From the NCBI GenBank assembly GCA_946480085.1, contig CAMLHZ010000009.1, forward strand, positions 62,001-126,000: a stretch of 64,000 nt of DNA. Reading direction: 5' to 3'. The stretch comes from an uncultured Flavobacteriales bacterium. Its GTDB lineage: Bacteria; Bacteroidota; Bacteroidia; Flavobacteriales; Crocinitomicaceae. A program made the position numbers and the translations under genes. Below are positions 26,601 to 34,358 of this stretch, in pieces (the first letter of the stretch is position 1; each line of letters opens with the position of its first letter). The notes below the pieces were generated by a model, which worked only from the letters and a program-made list of their open reading frames with translations, had not been told where the DNA came from and ran no database searches.

Positions 26601-29449
26601 TTACCGGATCAGGAACTCCAGGAAACACATTCCAATGGTACACTGTACCAACTGGTGGAACAGCGATTTCAGGACAAACAGGAAGTTCTCTTTCTGCATA
26701 CCCTGTAAGTACTACAACAACATTCTACGTTTCTGAAAGTAACGGAACATGTTCAAGCCCACGTACGGCGGTAACTGTAACGGTAACTACACCTCCTTCT
26801 GTTTCTATCGCAGGTTCTCCAACACTTTGTATCGGAAGTGCTGATGCTTTGACTGCATCAAGTTCTAATGACCCGAACTATACTTACACATGGTCTGGTG
26901 GATTAGGAACTGGAGCAACAGTTAGTGCGTCTCCTACTGTAACTACAACATATACAGTTTCTGCATCAGACGTAAGTGGTGGAGCTAACAACGGATGTAA
27001 TACAACAGCTACATTTACTGTAACAGTTAACCCTGTTCCAACAGGAGTTACTGCATCAGCAAGCGACAACTTAATTTGTAACGGAGAAGCTGTAACGCTT
27101 ACTTCAGGACCAAACTCGGTACCGGTAGCTTTGTTGACTCAAAACTTCAATGCTGGATTAGGAACATGGACTACAGCTTACTCAGGTACAGCTCCGGTTG
27201 CTACACAATGGTTAATCCAAAACTCACCATACACAATTGATGGGTCAATGGATTTCACCAACTTCAGTACACCAAACGGCGGTGGATTTGCTATGACAAA
27301 CGCTGACCTTGGTTCTTCAGGGCTAAGAACACGTGCTGCATTAACTTCACCGTCATTCAGTACGGTAGGAATGAACTCAGCATCATTAACTTTCCAAAAC
27401 CTTTACCAAAGATGGGCATCTGGTGACAGTGCTGTAGCAGTTCAAGTATCAACAAATGGTGGTACTGTATGGACTAACTTGAAGGAATACTTTGCAATCG
27501 GTACTGATCAAGGTACAGTTACAAGTAATGCTCAGGTTATGGCTAACGAGACAATTGCACTTGGAGCAGGTTTAATGAACCAACCAGATGTAAGAATCCG
27601 TTTCTACTACGTTTCTTCTTGGGGTTACTATTGGATGATTGATAACGTACAATTAACAGGAACTCCGGCTCCTTTAACTTACGCTTGGACATCTTCTCCT
27701 GCAGGTTACACATCCGCAAGTCAAAACCCTGCTACCCCGGTATCTCCTGCTGTAACGACAACGTATACAATGACTGCTACAAACTCTTTCGGATGTACAG
27801 CTTCAGCTTCAACAACTGTAACTGTTAACCAGCCGTCAACGTCAACTACAACAGTTGCGGCTTGTGCTTCATACACATGGACAAATGGTGTTACGTATAC
27901 AACTTCAGGTACACATACTCAAACATTGGTTAATGCTGTAGGATGTGACTCAATTGCTACATTGAACCTTACTATTAATGCACTTCCAACAGTTAACGCT
28001 GGTGCTGATCAAGCTGTTTGTACTGGTGGTTCTGTTACATTAACAGGAACAGGTACAGCAACTGGATATGCATGGAATAACAGTGTAACAAATGGTGTTG
28101 CATTTACTCCAGTTTCAACATTGACTTATACAGTAACTGGTACTGATGGAAACGGATGTGTTAATACTGACCAAGTAGTTGTAACGGTTAATAACCCGAC
28201 AACTGGAACGGATACTCAAGTTGCTTGTAGCTCGTTTACTTGGATCAATGGTATAACGTATACAGCTTCGAACAACACAGCAACACATACAATTGTAGGT
28301 GGAAACGCTAACGGTTGTGATTCAATTGTAACATTGAACCTGACAATCAATCAGCCGACGTCATCAACTGTTACAGCTACAGCTTGTGGGTCTTACACTT
28401 GGGCTGAAAACGCAACAACATATACTACTTCAGGTTCTTACCCAGTAGTTCTTGCAGGTGCGAATGCAAATGGTTGTGATTCAACGGTAACATTGGTACT
28501 AACAATCAATCAACCGACTTCATCAACTGTTACAGCTTCAGCTTGTGGTTCTTACACTTGGGCTGAAAATGGAACAACGTATACTACTTCAGGATCTTAC
28601 CCGGTAGTTCTTGCAGGTGCAAACGCAAACGGTTGTGATTCAACGGTAACATTGGTACTAACAATCAATCAACCGACTTCATCAACTGTTACAGCTTCAG
28701 CTTGTGGTTCTTACACTTGGGCTGAAAATGGAACAACGTATACTACTTCAGGATCTTACCCGGTAGTTCTTGCAGGTGCAAACGCAAACGGTTGTGATTC
28801 AACAATTACATTGAACTTAACAATCAATAACAGCACAACTGGAATTGATGTTCAAACAGCTTGTGGAACATATACTTGGATTGACGGTAATACGTATACA
28901 GCTTCTAACAACACCGCAACATTTACAATTGTTGGTGGTGCTGCAACAGGTTGTGATTCAATTGTAACGTTGAACTTAACGATCAACGCAATTCCAAATG
29001 CAACTGCAACGGATAACGGTAACGCTACAATTACTGCTTCTGCTGGTACTTCTTACCAATGGGTAAATTGTACAACAGGATTAGCTGTGTCTGGAGCGAA
29101 TGCTCAAACATTTGCACCAAGTGCTAATGGTTCTTTCGCAGTAGTTGTAACAAACGCATCAGGATGTTCTGATACTTCATCTTGTGTGAATATCAATAAC
29201 GTTGATGTGAAAGAATTGTCTTCTGAGTACATCTCTGTTTATCCAAACCCTACACATAACAATGTGACAATTACAATGACGGCGCAAGAAGCTAATGTTG
29301 TTGTAGTTGACGGAGCTGGAAAAACATTGAAAATTGTGACTATCAAAAATGGTGACCAAATTTCACTTGAAGAATTCGCTACAGGAGTTTACTTCTTAAA
29401 CATTACAACTGAGTTTGGAACTCAATTGGTGAAAGTTTCTAAGAACTAA
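20603..29449 (+). CDS. Giant Thr-rich T9SS adhesin-like protein (2948 residues)
   Basis: The signal peptide (SLIVFLGVLTTHVNAQ) is followed by a jelly-roll-like N-terminal domain, then a fibronectin type III domain (about residues 275-365). Next is a long region of short N-rich strands typical of right-handed parallel beta-helices (about 370-1180), and then several Ig-like modules of the Bacteroidota CHU_C type. A module of about 165 residues occurs twice (near 1311-1476 and 1746-1912). Near residue 2410 begins a series of repeats with GCDSxVTLxLTIN, three of them 53-residue near-identical copies (2580-2739). The final 75 residues are a type A sorting domain (SVYPNPTHNNVTITM). It is probably a surface-displayed adhesin or sheath protein exported by T9SS. 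A strong terminator follows. Confidence 0.88.
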   Translation: MNNNYSSLKRKGSLFKRFFLSLIVFLGVLTTHVNAQSTANYAFTTNTTGSLALDMNGNTVDMSTGTTQVLTTNTSQDQSINATAITFPAGFQFRFGGNLFTSYFATSNGVVQLGGTAVISGSTYSAGGGTLTAPRFSAFDGDLGTGTTGGIFGKIFGTGPNRCYVIEFRNMNLMWNTYTNDGTYQVRFYETTGVVEYVYGTMFCNTTASSADATPEVGFSWGSSANQSFSVNIGTSATDISGTMIQNTVTAGTNITNLNSAADGSRRVYRFTPPVPNSPTSLTFSGVGAFGMTLNWVDNATNELGYQILRSLDGITYTSIATIAPNSTSYNASSLSNSTNYFWKVVAYTEGANNTPDVAGSQMTLASGTLTGIKTVGAGGDYNNLTIAFNTINAQGLAGDVDLQLITGYPATPETYPIQSSNTAAVGAFNVKVYPMVSGLSITSANTTGTLNLNNAKNLTFDGRVNQTGANDLVIANTNAGTSYAVLFNNDSQNNTIKNAFVQSTNTSTTSGTIVFGTTTGTNGNDNNTIDNCDIRDGATTPTNGIYAAGTTTTATHFNDNITISNNRISNFFSAGSTSVGVLVGTGNSTWTITNNKVFQTATRTYTTGNTHNGIQVSHTNGNGFVVTNNIIGFASAAGTGTYTMAGGVTNRFIGINISAGTTTPSSVQGNTVTAINLSTTSGAAATNGVLAGINVTAGNVNVGNITPNVIGGTTGNDAIVSTASTAGALVVGINSSSAGTVNIVNNLIGSLTANGSTATTPGSITGIQVSAGTPTITGNTIGSTTTANSFNGSVASTGGAQLIRGIDITGGSAVALIQNNTISNLTQSGTSATANIRGIAYGGTGNATINQNTISNLIGANSNATIALTASNGPSVAGIVHYGASTTGSTISNNTIQNISATNATAVQTNVVGIAYGAVTSGSVTKNKIYDLRNASTMAVVTTPPVAAGILLRTVTTGVNVNNNMISLGDAQTTNTQFVGVWSQQNSNGINVYYNSISITGTAASGALPSFGFLRGDNSGTAVTATIDFRNNIISNQRAGGTGKHYAIANQSTAPSATGWALNASNNNALVTANTATVGLWGSTDAGFNAWRIASNGDANSFSGIPVTFVNVPNGDLHLNMGVTATPLESGGATIASVTTDYDLQTRPGPVGPVNGGGTSPDVGADEFDGAPALPVITLNSVTPPTTTQCVAAARLVSVNVTTPVGTVVQVQIGYTVNGVPQSAIVMTNTSGTTWQGTIPAPTPANAVIAWGVSATNSVPLTSGYTGTPYNDEPLFGMTSSATNSASTVCAGSPSTLTAKLVGNGTAQLGAATTTTALTAQPTAFCNRWSSYRMQTVYTAAELNAAGLQAGPITAITFNIISLGSAATNNNFTVKAGTTALTAFTDFISSASFTTVFPAATYTHAVGANTITFSTPYNWDGTSNLVIEVSHDGANSTNNAETYYTATPGNTVAWSTNGTATGTPSPNRLNIIFTGKTLQTISSIAWSDGVGTVGTTNPLAVSPTTTTSYTANMIASGCPVTPAPTTTVTVNPLPTAPTTTNSAQCGVQVPTASVASTSGLPTPTFKWYTVSSGGSAVQTSTSTTYTSTVGVTTTFYVSEMNSVTGCESPRTAVTVNVSTPDPINVVSSVPSICLGQSFTLTGSNASGTPFQTYTYSFQSVTTGSGAETPVAGNPGTITPTASGTFIYTATGVDGGCAATNTVSVQVKALPAITATATPATVCSGDAIALSATVNDFATGANVNIGTQTTTEFGGGVYRNGFGTGDFRHQLIFTAAELTAAGVQPGNITALKFYVTTVGSGSANNYTIRMGNTAATAATTTFLTDPTAVVYTAATYTAVNGTNTHTFGTPFNWNGTSNVLIDICYNISAIGTSSTLAATTPASARNSNLLGSVGACTALTGTTYANRPLVGFTGNVYTNVTASSTLAWTPGGFTTATASTSITNNTGSPITQAYSVMVTNPATGCSNTMSTAAVTINPATVAPTANNSTQCGTGVPTASVTGSGTPGNTFQWYTVPTGGTAISGQTGSSLSAYPVSTTTTFYVSESNGTCSSPRTAVTVTVTTPPSVSIAGSPTLCIGSADALTASSSNDPNYTYTWSGGLGTGATVSASPTVTTTYTVSASDVSGGANNGCNTTATFTVTVNPVPTGVTASASDNLICNGEAVTLTSGPNSVPVALLTQNFNAGLGTWTTAYSGTAPVATQWLIQNSPYTIDGSMDFTNFSTPNGGGFAMTNADLGSSGLRTRAALTSPSFSTVGMNSASLTFQNLYQRWASGDSAVAVQVSTNGGTVWTNLKEYFAIGTDQGTVTSNAQVMANETIALGAGLMNQPDVRIRFYYVSSWGYYWMIDNVQLTGTPAPLTYAWTSSPAGYTSASQNPATPVSPAVTTTYTMTATNSFGCTASASTTVTVNQPSTSTTTVAACASYTWTNGVTYTTSGTHTQTLVNAVGCDSIATLNLTINALPTVNAGADQAVCTGGSVTLTGTGTATGYAWNNSVTNGVAFTPVSTLTYTVTGTDGNGCVNTDQVVVTVNNPTTGTDTQVACSSFTWINGITYTASNNTATHTIVGGNANGCDSIVTLNLTINQPTSSTVTATACGSYTWAENATTYTTSGSYPVVLAGANANGCDSTVTLVLTINQPTSSTVTASACGSYTWAENGTTYTTSGSYPVVLAGANANGCDSTVTLVLTINQPTSSTVTASACGSYTWAENGTTYTTSGSYPVVLAGANANGCDSTITLNLTINNSTTGIDVQTACGTYTWIDGNTYTASNNTATFTIVGGAATGCDSIVTLNLTINAIPNATATDNGNATITASAGTSYQWVNCTTGLAVSGANAQTFAPSANGSFAVVVTNASGCSDTSSCVNINNVDVKELSSEYISVYPNPTHNNVTITMTAQEANVVVVDGAGKTLKIVTIKNGDQISLEEFATGVYFLNITTEFGTQLVKVSKN
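28343..28819 (+). repeat. Three tandem 159-base (53-residue) repeats inside the adhesin gene
   Basis: Three head-to-tail copies start at 28343, 28502 and 28661. Copies two and three appear identical over about 140 bases, while the first has scattered synonymous changes. More diverged relatives of the unit lie on both sides, between about 27838 and 28990. The period is a multiple of three, so changes in copy number keep the frame. Confidence 0.9.
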
Positions 29450-29466
29450 TTCTAAGAATAAAACGC

Positions 29467-29498
29467 AAAGGGGAGATCGAAAGGTCTCCCCTTTTTTG
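29467..29498 (+). terminator. Intrinsic terminator of the adhesin gene
   Basis: Stem AAAGGGGAGATC / GGTCTCCCCTTT closed by a GAAA tetraloop, followed by a run of T. It begins 17 bases after the stop codon. Confidence 0.93.
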
Positions 29499-29764
29499 TG
29501 TTCAATACTTTTGTAATGATGTCGAAGAAAAAATGTTAGATTCGAGATTCAGGCATACCCAAATTAGATGAAATGGAATTGGCTGTATTATTAGCCTTAA
29601 CTGAAAATAAGCTCATCTAGGGAAGTCTTTCAATTCGTTCTAAGTAGATGTGACAAAAGGTGATTTCAACGCTTTAAATAGCGCCCAATACGCTAAAGAC
29701 AAGTTGTCTCCGAAACCTCAACGAACCAACTGTAAAAGCAGCAATTAACGGAACATTATGGCAC
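29499..29764. other. Non-coding gap with possible gene remnant
   Basis: No complete gene is seen. Short in-frame stretches on the plus strand read like protein (ELAVLLALTENKLI, then KGDFNALNSAQYAKDKLSP) but are broken by stops and start nowhere convincing. They may be debris of a decayed gene. No recognisable family. Confidence 0.25.
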
Positions 29765-29794
29765 AAAAAAAACCAATGGAAACCATTGGTTTTT
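29764..29794 (-). terminator. Intrinsic terminator of the 63-residue protein gene
   Basis: Stem AAAAACCAATGG / CCATTGGTTTTT with an AAA loop (29768-29794) and a run of T on the minus strand. It could work in both directions but faces only the small minus-strand gene ending at 29815. Confidence 0.8.
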
Positions 29795-29814
29795 AATATG
29801 GGTTGAATTTAATC

Positions 29815-30006
29815 TTAATCAATCCACTTGTCGTCTTTCATTTCACCCAATACAACCACATCTTTTGTTCTGCGGTAATCCTCAGCTGCTAACAACATTT
29901 GTTCGCGGGTATCCCTACGAATCCTGATTCCTTGTGAACCTGAATTTCTCACTTCAATATAAAATCCATCTCTTAAACGAGCTGGTTTTGTTGGCGGTCT
30001 TCCCAT
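29815..30006 (-). CDS. Small basic conserved protein with AT-hook-like N-terminus
   Basis: A 63-residue basic protein starting MGRPPTKPARLRDGFYIEVR. The GRPP...KP motif at the N-terminus recalls an AT-hook, and the rest (IRIRRDTREQMLLAAEDYRR) looks like a short strand-helix unit. From memory, similar small proteins occur across Bacteroidota, but I cannot name the family. DNA binding is a guess from charge and motif. It stands alone with its own terminator. Confidence 0.65.
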   Translation of the reverse strand: MGRPPTKPARLRDGFYIEVRNSGSQGIRIRRDTREQMLLAAEDYRRTKDVVVLGEMKDDKWID

Positions 30007-30092
30007 TTGTTATAATTTTTACGAAAGCTAATATACAAACAGTTACTAAGCAAGCAAAGTTTTTAAATTATTTTAACCTGTAATTAAGTTTA

Positions 30093-30599
30093 TTACATGT
30101 CCAGCAGATCCTTTCTGTTGATGGAAACTACCTTATCTTTTGAAAAGCGAACTGCCTGTATTAATCCAATTATACTAAATGCAAGAATCACAAGTCCGTA
30201 AAACAGAAAAGCAATTCCTACTTCATTAAAAGCAAGAGATGAAGGGCTCGACAAAACTAAAAAATCCCACATTAACATAATTCCTGATAGGCAAATCCCA
30301 ATAATCCCAAGTACTTTCACAGTTTTGGTTTTAATACGCGCCAATCCAAGGATATCGGTTGTGATAAAAAAGAGAAAAAAGAAAATAGAAATCATTGCAG
30401 CCTCTGAAGTGTATTCTTCAGCGTAACCTTCGTACATGTTATAACTGGAATATCCATAATTATACGAATCGGTGTAAGAATTAATACTTGATGTAAATTC
30501 CAAGTTTCGGACACTTTCAACTTCTGCAATATAATAACCGCAGACAATTAAGAAAATGAAACTTAGAACAATCGACGAAATATAAAACGCTTTGTTCAT
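30093..30599 (-). CDS. Hypothetical four-helix membrane protein
   Basis: A 168-residue membrane protein. One N-terminal hydrophobic helix (residues 5-25) is followed by a 45-residue Tyr/Ser-rich external loop (SYNYGYSSYNMYEGYAEEY) and three further helices. The C-terminus is basic. No family recognised. Confidence 0.6.
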   Translation of the reverse strand: MNKAFYISSIVLSFIFLIVCGYYIAEVESVRNLEFTSSINSYTDSYNYGYSSYNMYEGYAEEYTSEAAMISIFFFLFFITTDILGLARIKTKTVKVLGIIGICLSGIMLMWDFLVLSSPSSLAFNEVGIAFLFYGLVILAFSIIGLIQAVRFSKDKVVSINRKDLLDM

Positions 30600-30671
30600 G
30601 GAGTAATAGGTTATAAATCGACAAAATAGTGAATTTCATCAATAATAAACCGTGTTTTGTCGAAAATATTT

Positions 30672-31301
30672 TTAGTCAGGTGACAACACAGAATAAAGCG
30701 TTTCCGTTTCACTCATGTTCATCTCAACCAGTTTCCATGATACAAAGCGGATGAGAAGATTGTCTATCTCACGTTTATTCAATTGCACAGATCTGTAAAG
30801 CTTGCTTAAAGTAACACCTTCTTCTGGAATGTTTCGAAGTAATTCTATTTCATTTTCTCCGAATTGCTGTGGTCGATCGTTAGGAAAACCAGCTCTCTTC
30901 CAAACTCCTAGTAAAATCTTATTGGCCATTAATGTAGAATCCTGAACACGAACATAAGCACGTAATCTTCCTTCTTCATCGAATGCCATTACAGGTCTTT
31001 GCTCTGATTTCGGAATCCAAACATCCAGAACGAGCTTCATGTCTTCCTGCCAAACGCGGGTTTCTATTTTCAACTTCGGACTGCAATACATTTCAGCAGC
31101 AGCTTCTATCATATGAATTTCCTCATTCGGATCTACGCCGGCAATTTTTCCATTGTCCTTAACGCCAATGAGCAAACGTCCACCATCTGTATTTGCAAAG
31201 GCACAAAGGGTTCGCGCTATTTTCTTTGAATCGTCAATTCGAAACTTAAAATCAAGTTGCTGATGCTCGCCCTGAGCGATGAGAGATTTTAATTCAGACA
31301 T
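30672..31301 (-). CDS. Schlafen AlbA_2 domain protein (putative ATP/nucleic acid-binding)
   Basis: A 209-residue protein. Residues 10-120 match the AlbA_2 (Schlafen-type, formerly AAA_4) fold: EHQQLDFKFRIDDSKKIART, then CAFANTDGGRLLIGVKDNG and GVDPNEEIHMIEAA. The last 60 residues look like a winged-helix region (LLRNIPEEGVTLSKLYRS). Members are often annotated as transcriptional regulators or ATP-binding proteins. The specific role is unknown. It stands between a membrane protein gene and the aroE operon without evident coupling. Confidence 0.8.
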   Translation of the reverse strand: MSELKSLIAQGEHQQLDFKFRIDDSKKIARTLCAFANTDGGRLLIGVKDNGKIAGVDPNEEIHMIEAAAEMYCSPKLKIETRVWQEDMKLVLDVWIPKSEQRPVMAFDEEGRLRAYVRVQDSTLMANKILLGVWKRAGFPNDRPQQFGENEIELLRNIPEEGVTLSKLYRSVQLNKREIDNLLIRFVSWKLVEMNMSETETLYSVLSPD

Positions 31302-31333
31302 TCAACAAAAATAACTACGAATTTCGATATCTC

Positions 31334-31421
31334 GACTCCGCCCGATAACCGAAAATCAGTGTAAGAAAAGAAATTTCAATTTTTAATTTGAAATAAGGAA
31401 TAAAGGTCATCGAGCGGAGTC
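31334..31421. repeat. Inverted repeat of dispersed family B overlapping the aroE 3' end
   Basis: Arms GACTCCGCCCGATAACC (31334-31350) and GGTCATCGAGCGGAGTC (31405-31421) are inverted copies with two differences. The right arm supplies the last codons of aroE and its TGA stop (31407). Related arms occur at 12677, 38110, 41264 and 41320. Confidence 0.65.
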
Positions 31422-32144
31422 CAAGTGCCACAGTTCCCAAGCTTTCAATGCCTGCTCTTTTAGCATCGATTCTCCATTCAGAATTGTAGCGCGATTTTCC
31501 TTCGAAAGACGAAGAAATTTCGTTTCTGAAGGGTTATAGATCAAATCCACGCACAAATGGTCTTCAGTTAGAAATTCAAACGGGAATTCCACGCAATCAT
31601 CAACATTGGGAGCGGTTCCAAGCGGAGTGCAATTAACAACCAACTTAAACGCATTCACCATGTTCTGATTAATGTCTGAATAAGCAAATTGTCCATTCTC
31701 CGGATTTCTGGATACAAAGTGCACATCTATTCCAATATTCTTCAAAACATATGCAACTGCTAATGAAGCGCCACCTGTTCCAAGCAGCAATGCTCTCTCG
31801 TGCTTATTGGTTAAAAAGGGCTTAATACTTTGATGAAATCCATGTGCATCTGTGTTGTGACCAACTGCCTTCCCACTCTGAAAAACAACGGTATTTACCG
31901 CTCCTATTTTTTCAGCTTCAGGAGAAAGTTCATCCAAAAATGGGATAATCTGTTGTTTATAGGGAATTGTAACGTTTAAACCGGAATATTTACGACTTTT
32001 TAGAACTTCTGAAATCAAAGAAATATCGGCTAATTCTATGTTCTCGTAGGTATCCGTCAATCCTTCTTTTTCGAATTTAGTACTAAAAAACTGCTTCGAA
32101 AACGAATGAGAAAGCGTCTTCCCGATTAAACCAAATTTGCTCAA
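31407..32144 (-). CDS. aroE: Shikimate dehydrogenase (TTG start)
   Basis: A 245-residue NADP-dependent enzyme reducing 3-dehydroshikimate to shikimate in the chorismate pathway. Shikimate-binding LSHSFSK (residues 11-17), catalytic Lys63 in NVTIPYKQQ, Asn84 in GAVNTV, Asp99 in GHNTDAHGF and the nucleotide-binding GTGGAS are all present. The start must be the TTG at 32144: the frame has a stop two codons upstream and no other start, and homologues begin at this residue. It follows the DedA gene by 11 bases in an operon. Its last four codons (DSAR) and stop come from a dispersed repeat. Confidence 0.93.
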   Translation of the reverse strand: MSKFGLIGKTLSHSFSKQFFSTKFEKEGLTDTYENIELADISLISEVLKSRKYSGLNVTIPYKQQIIPFLDELSPEAEKIGAVNTVVFQSGKAVGHNTDAHGFHQSIKPFLTNKHERALLLGTGGASLAVAYVLKNIGIDVHFVSRNPENGQFAYSDINQNMVNAFKLVVNCTPLGTAPNVDDCVEFPFEFLTEDHLCVDLIYNPSETKFLRLSKENRATILNGESMLKEQALKAWELWHLDSAR

Positions 32145-32155
32145 GACTTATAGTT

Positions 32156-32824
32156 TTATAATTCCGAATCAAGAACTTTCGAATCGTTCTTCTTAGCTCG
32201 TCTCGCTTTAAAGAAACTGATGATCATTGGAAGCACGGAAATAAAGATAATTCCCAAACAAACCTTCTCAATGTTTTCTTTAATCCAGGTAACGTTTCCA
32301 AGGAAATAACCTGCCAATGTCAAACCACAGATCCAAAGTACTCCACCAAGAATATCGAAAGGCAAAAACTTCTTTGTATAGTTCATTTTACCAATTCCCG
32401 CAGCAAATGGTGTGAATGTCCGCACAATTGGAACAAAACGTGCCATGATAATTGCTTTGGTTCCGTTCTTGTCGAAAAATGCCTGTGTTTGTTCGATATA
32501 TTTTTCTTTTACGAGTTGACGACCGCGGATTTTCCAGTGCAGCACTTTTAAACCCAGTTTTCGGCCAATCCAATAGTTTACATTATCTCCCAGGATAGCA
32601 GCAATAACCAATAAAACAAGTAGATACATCAAATTCAACTCTCCGCTTGCAGCGAATAATCCAGCGGTAAAAAGCAACGAATCTCCCGGTAAAAATGGCA
32701 TTACCACTAATCCCGTTTCAACGAAAATGACTAGAAAAAGAATGATATAAATCACATTCTGATATTCTCTCAAGAAAACGTCAAAATGTTGTAGGTCGAA
32801 TAGTTTATGAAAAAAATCTAGCAT
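32156..32824 (-). CDS. DedA family membrane protein
   Basis: A 222-residue protein with the DedA/SNARE-associated domain: LPGDSLLFTAGLFAA (near residue 45), WIGRKLGLKVLHWK, and FFDKNGTKAIIMARFVPIVRTFTPFAAG (near 115-140) with the conserved Arg/Pro motif. DedA proteins are implicated in undecaprenyl phosphate or phospholipid recycling across the membrane. It lies between the rhodanese gene (6-base gap) and aroE (11-base gap). Confidence 0.93.
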   Translation of the reverse strand: MLDFFHKLFDLQHFDVFLREYQNVIYIILFLVIFVETGLVVMPFLPGDSLLFTAGLFAASGELNLMYLLVLLVIAAILGDNVNYWIGRKLGLKVLHWKIRGRQLVKEKYIEQTQAFFDKNGTKAIIMARFVPIVRTFTPFAAGIGKMNYTKKFLPFDILGGVLWICGLTLAGYFLGNVTWIKENIEKVCLGIIFISVLPMIISFFKARRAKKNDSKVLDSEL

Positions 32825-32830
32825 AGTAGT

Positions 32831-33145
32831 TTAGTACATTTCGTTTGTAGGGTCATATTTCGCAGCCCAAGCCGTTACTCCACCACCCATGATTGCGACG
32901 TTTCCGAAGCCATATTCCGTTTCCAAAAGATTCGCAAGCGCCTCTGCCCTTCTACCCGTTTTACAAACCAAAATAATTTGTTTAGAAGAATCCAATTCCG
33001 AAACCGAATCCACCAAATTCGCCATTGGAATATGTTTGATCCCAATTCCGTAAATGGAAAGTTCCCAATTTTCACGGATATCAATTAACATTGCGGTATT
33101 CGATATAAAACACTCCTTACAATCTTCAACGGAAAGCACTTTCAT
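32831..33145 (-). CDS. Rhodanese-like domain protein
   Basis: A 104-residue single-domain rhodanese. The active-site loop CKTGRR starts at Cys61, and IDIRENWEL near residue 21 is the usual first conserved motif. Such proteins carry sulfur as a persulfide or act in sulfur transfer. It is the first gene of the operon with DedA and aroE. A TATCTTTG -7 box is found 19 bases upstream. Confidence 0.9.
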   Translation of the reverse strand: MKVLSVEDCKECFISNTAMLIDIRENWELSIYGIGIKHIPMANLVDSVSELDSSKQIILVCKTGRRAEALANLLETEYGFGNVAIMGGGVTAWAAKYDPTNEMY

Positions 33146-33163
33146 TCTTAATCAATTTTGCGA

Positions 33164-33171
33164 CAAAGATA
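33164..33171 (-). promoter_or_regulatory. -7 box of the rhodanese-DedA-aroE operon
   Basis: TATCTTTG on the minus strand, 19 bases upstream of the ATG at 33145. A TTG about 16 bases further upstream is a possible but short-spaced -33 element. Confidence 0.4.
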
Positions 33172-33220
33172 ATCCTTTGGATAAATCAACACTCTTATTG
33201 TGAAACCGCACATTGGATTG

Positions 33221-34177
33221 CTATTTCAGCAAATCTTCGACAATTTGTTTTACCGGACGAACAGCTTTAACGGATTCGATGCTTGGTCCGGCACACCAAA
33301 TACTTTGATAAGTATTTTCAAATGCTGCTTTTCGGAGTTTCTTCATTCCTTTCAGAAATGTGAACATTTTCACCCACTTCTTGAGGCGTTTATTCTTCGA
33401 AAAGAATCTTTCCATTCCTGATTGTTCTGTACCAATTTCCTTTACATAAGGCGTATTGATTACTGTACAAGGTGTTCCTGAAAGTCGGGTTGTTAACACA
33501 ATATCCTTTGCACCGTATTTCACACAGGCATCTTTATAATCTGAAGAAACTCCCGATTCTTCTGAAGCAATGAAAATGGAACCAATCGAAAATCCATCAG
33601 CACCAAAGGAAATGACTTCCTCCATTTCTTTCTTCGAACCAACTCCACCAGCAGAAATCACAGGAATTGAAATCTTCGATTTGATGTTCTGAATCAACTC
33701 TTTAGCGGAAAGATTTCCGGCATGTCCGCCTGCTCTGCTGTTTACAGCAATTACAGCATCCGCACCTAATCCAGCAACTTTAATGGCTTGTTCTGTATTC
33801 ACCACATCACAAAAAACCTTGATTCCCACTTTATGCGATTCCTCAATTACGTGCTTCGGATTCCCTAATGAAGTAATAATAAAGTCAACACCAATTTCTG
33901 TACACACCTTCAGTTGTTCTTCCATTCGAATATTGGAAGCGTTCACAATTAAGTTGATACCTAATGGACCTTTGGCTTCATTTTTCATTCGAACCAATCC
34001 TTCACGAAATTGTTCGGTAGTCCGGTAATTCAATGCCGGAATAGCACCCGCAATCCCGGATTTACTCGCAGCAATCATCATTTCCTCGTTCGAAACAAGG
34101 AACATAGGTGCCATAATAATTGGAATTTCTATATGGAGAAGTCGACAAAGTGCCAACTCATTTATTGCGATACTCAT
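33221..34177 (-). CDS. Nitronate monooxygenase / FabK-like FMN oxidoreductase
   Basis: A 318-residue TIM-barrel FMN enzyme. Typical segments are IPIIMAPMFLVSNEEM (residues 18-33), AVNSRAGGHAG (near 145), ISIPVISAGGVGSKKEMEEV and GADGFSIGSIFIASEES. The family includes nitronate monooxygenase (oxidising alkyl nitronates) and FabK-like enoyl reductases; the sequence alone does not decide. The AGGHAG histidine is in the position of the NMO catalytic base. A 75-base gap separates it from the rhodanese operon. Confidence 0.85.
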   Translation of the reverse strand: MSIAINELALCRLLHIEIPIIMAPMFLVSNEEMMIAASKSGIAGAIPALNYRTTEQFREGLVRMKNEAKGPLGINLIVNASNIRMEEQLKVCTEIGVDFIITSLGNPKHVIEESHKVGIKVFCDVVNTEQAIKVAGLGADAVIAVNSRAGGHAGNLSAKELIQNIKSKISIPVISAGGVGSKKEMEEVISFGADGFSIGSIFIASEESGVSSDYKDACVKYGAKDIVLTTRLSGTPCTVINTPYVKEIGTEQSGMERFFSKNKRLKKWVKMFTFLKGMKKLRKAAFENTYQSIWCAGPSIESVKAVRPVKQIVEDLLK

Positions 34178-34345
34178 GGTGTAAATTTAATGAATTAGTA
34201 TGGAAGCCGGAATAAACACCCCTCAAAACCAGTAAAACACTGAGTTCTTCGATAATTGTCGAATTTTCGAAATAACGAATTACCGAATTCCCAAAATATC
34301 GAATTTCAGAATTCCGGAATTTCCTCCTAAAACACATCTTATTAC

Positions 34346-34353
34346 TAAATTTG
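34346..34353 (+). promoter_or_regulatory. -7 box just upstream of menA (possibly leaderless mRNA)
   Basis: TAAATTTG matches TAnnTTTG and ends 5 bases before the menA ATG at 34359, so transcription would start at or next to the start codon. The preceding 65 bases contain five CGAATT or near-CGAATT repeats. Confidence 0.4.
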
Positions 34354-34358
34354 TAACT

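Noticed and set aside
28343..28819. CRISPR-like array
   Set aside because: The repeats are contiguous 159-base coding units with no spacers.
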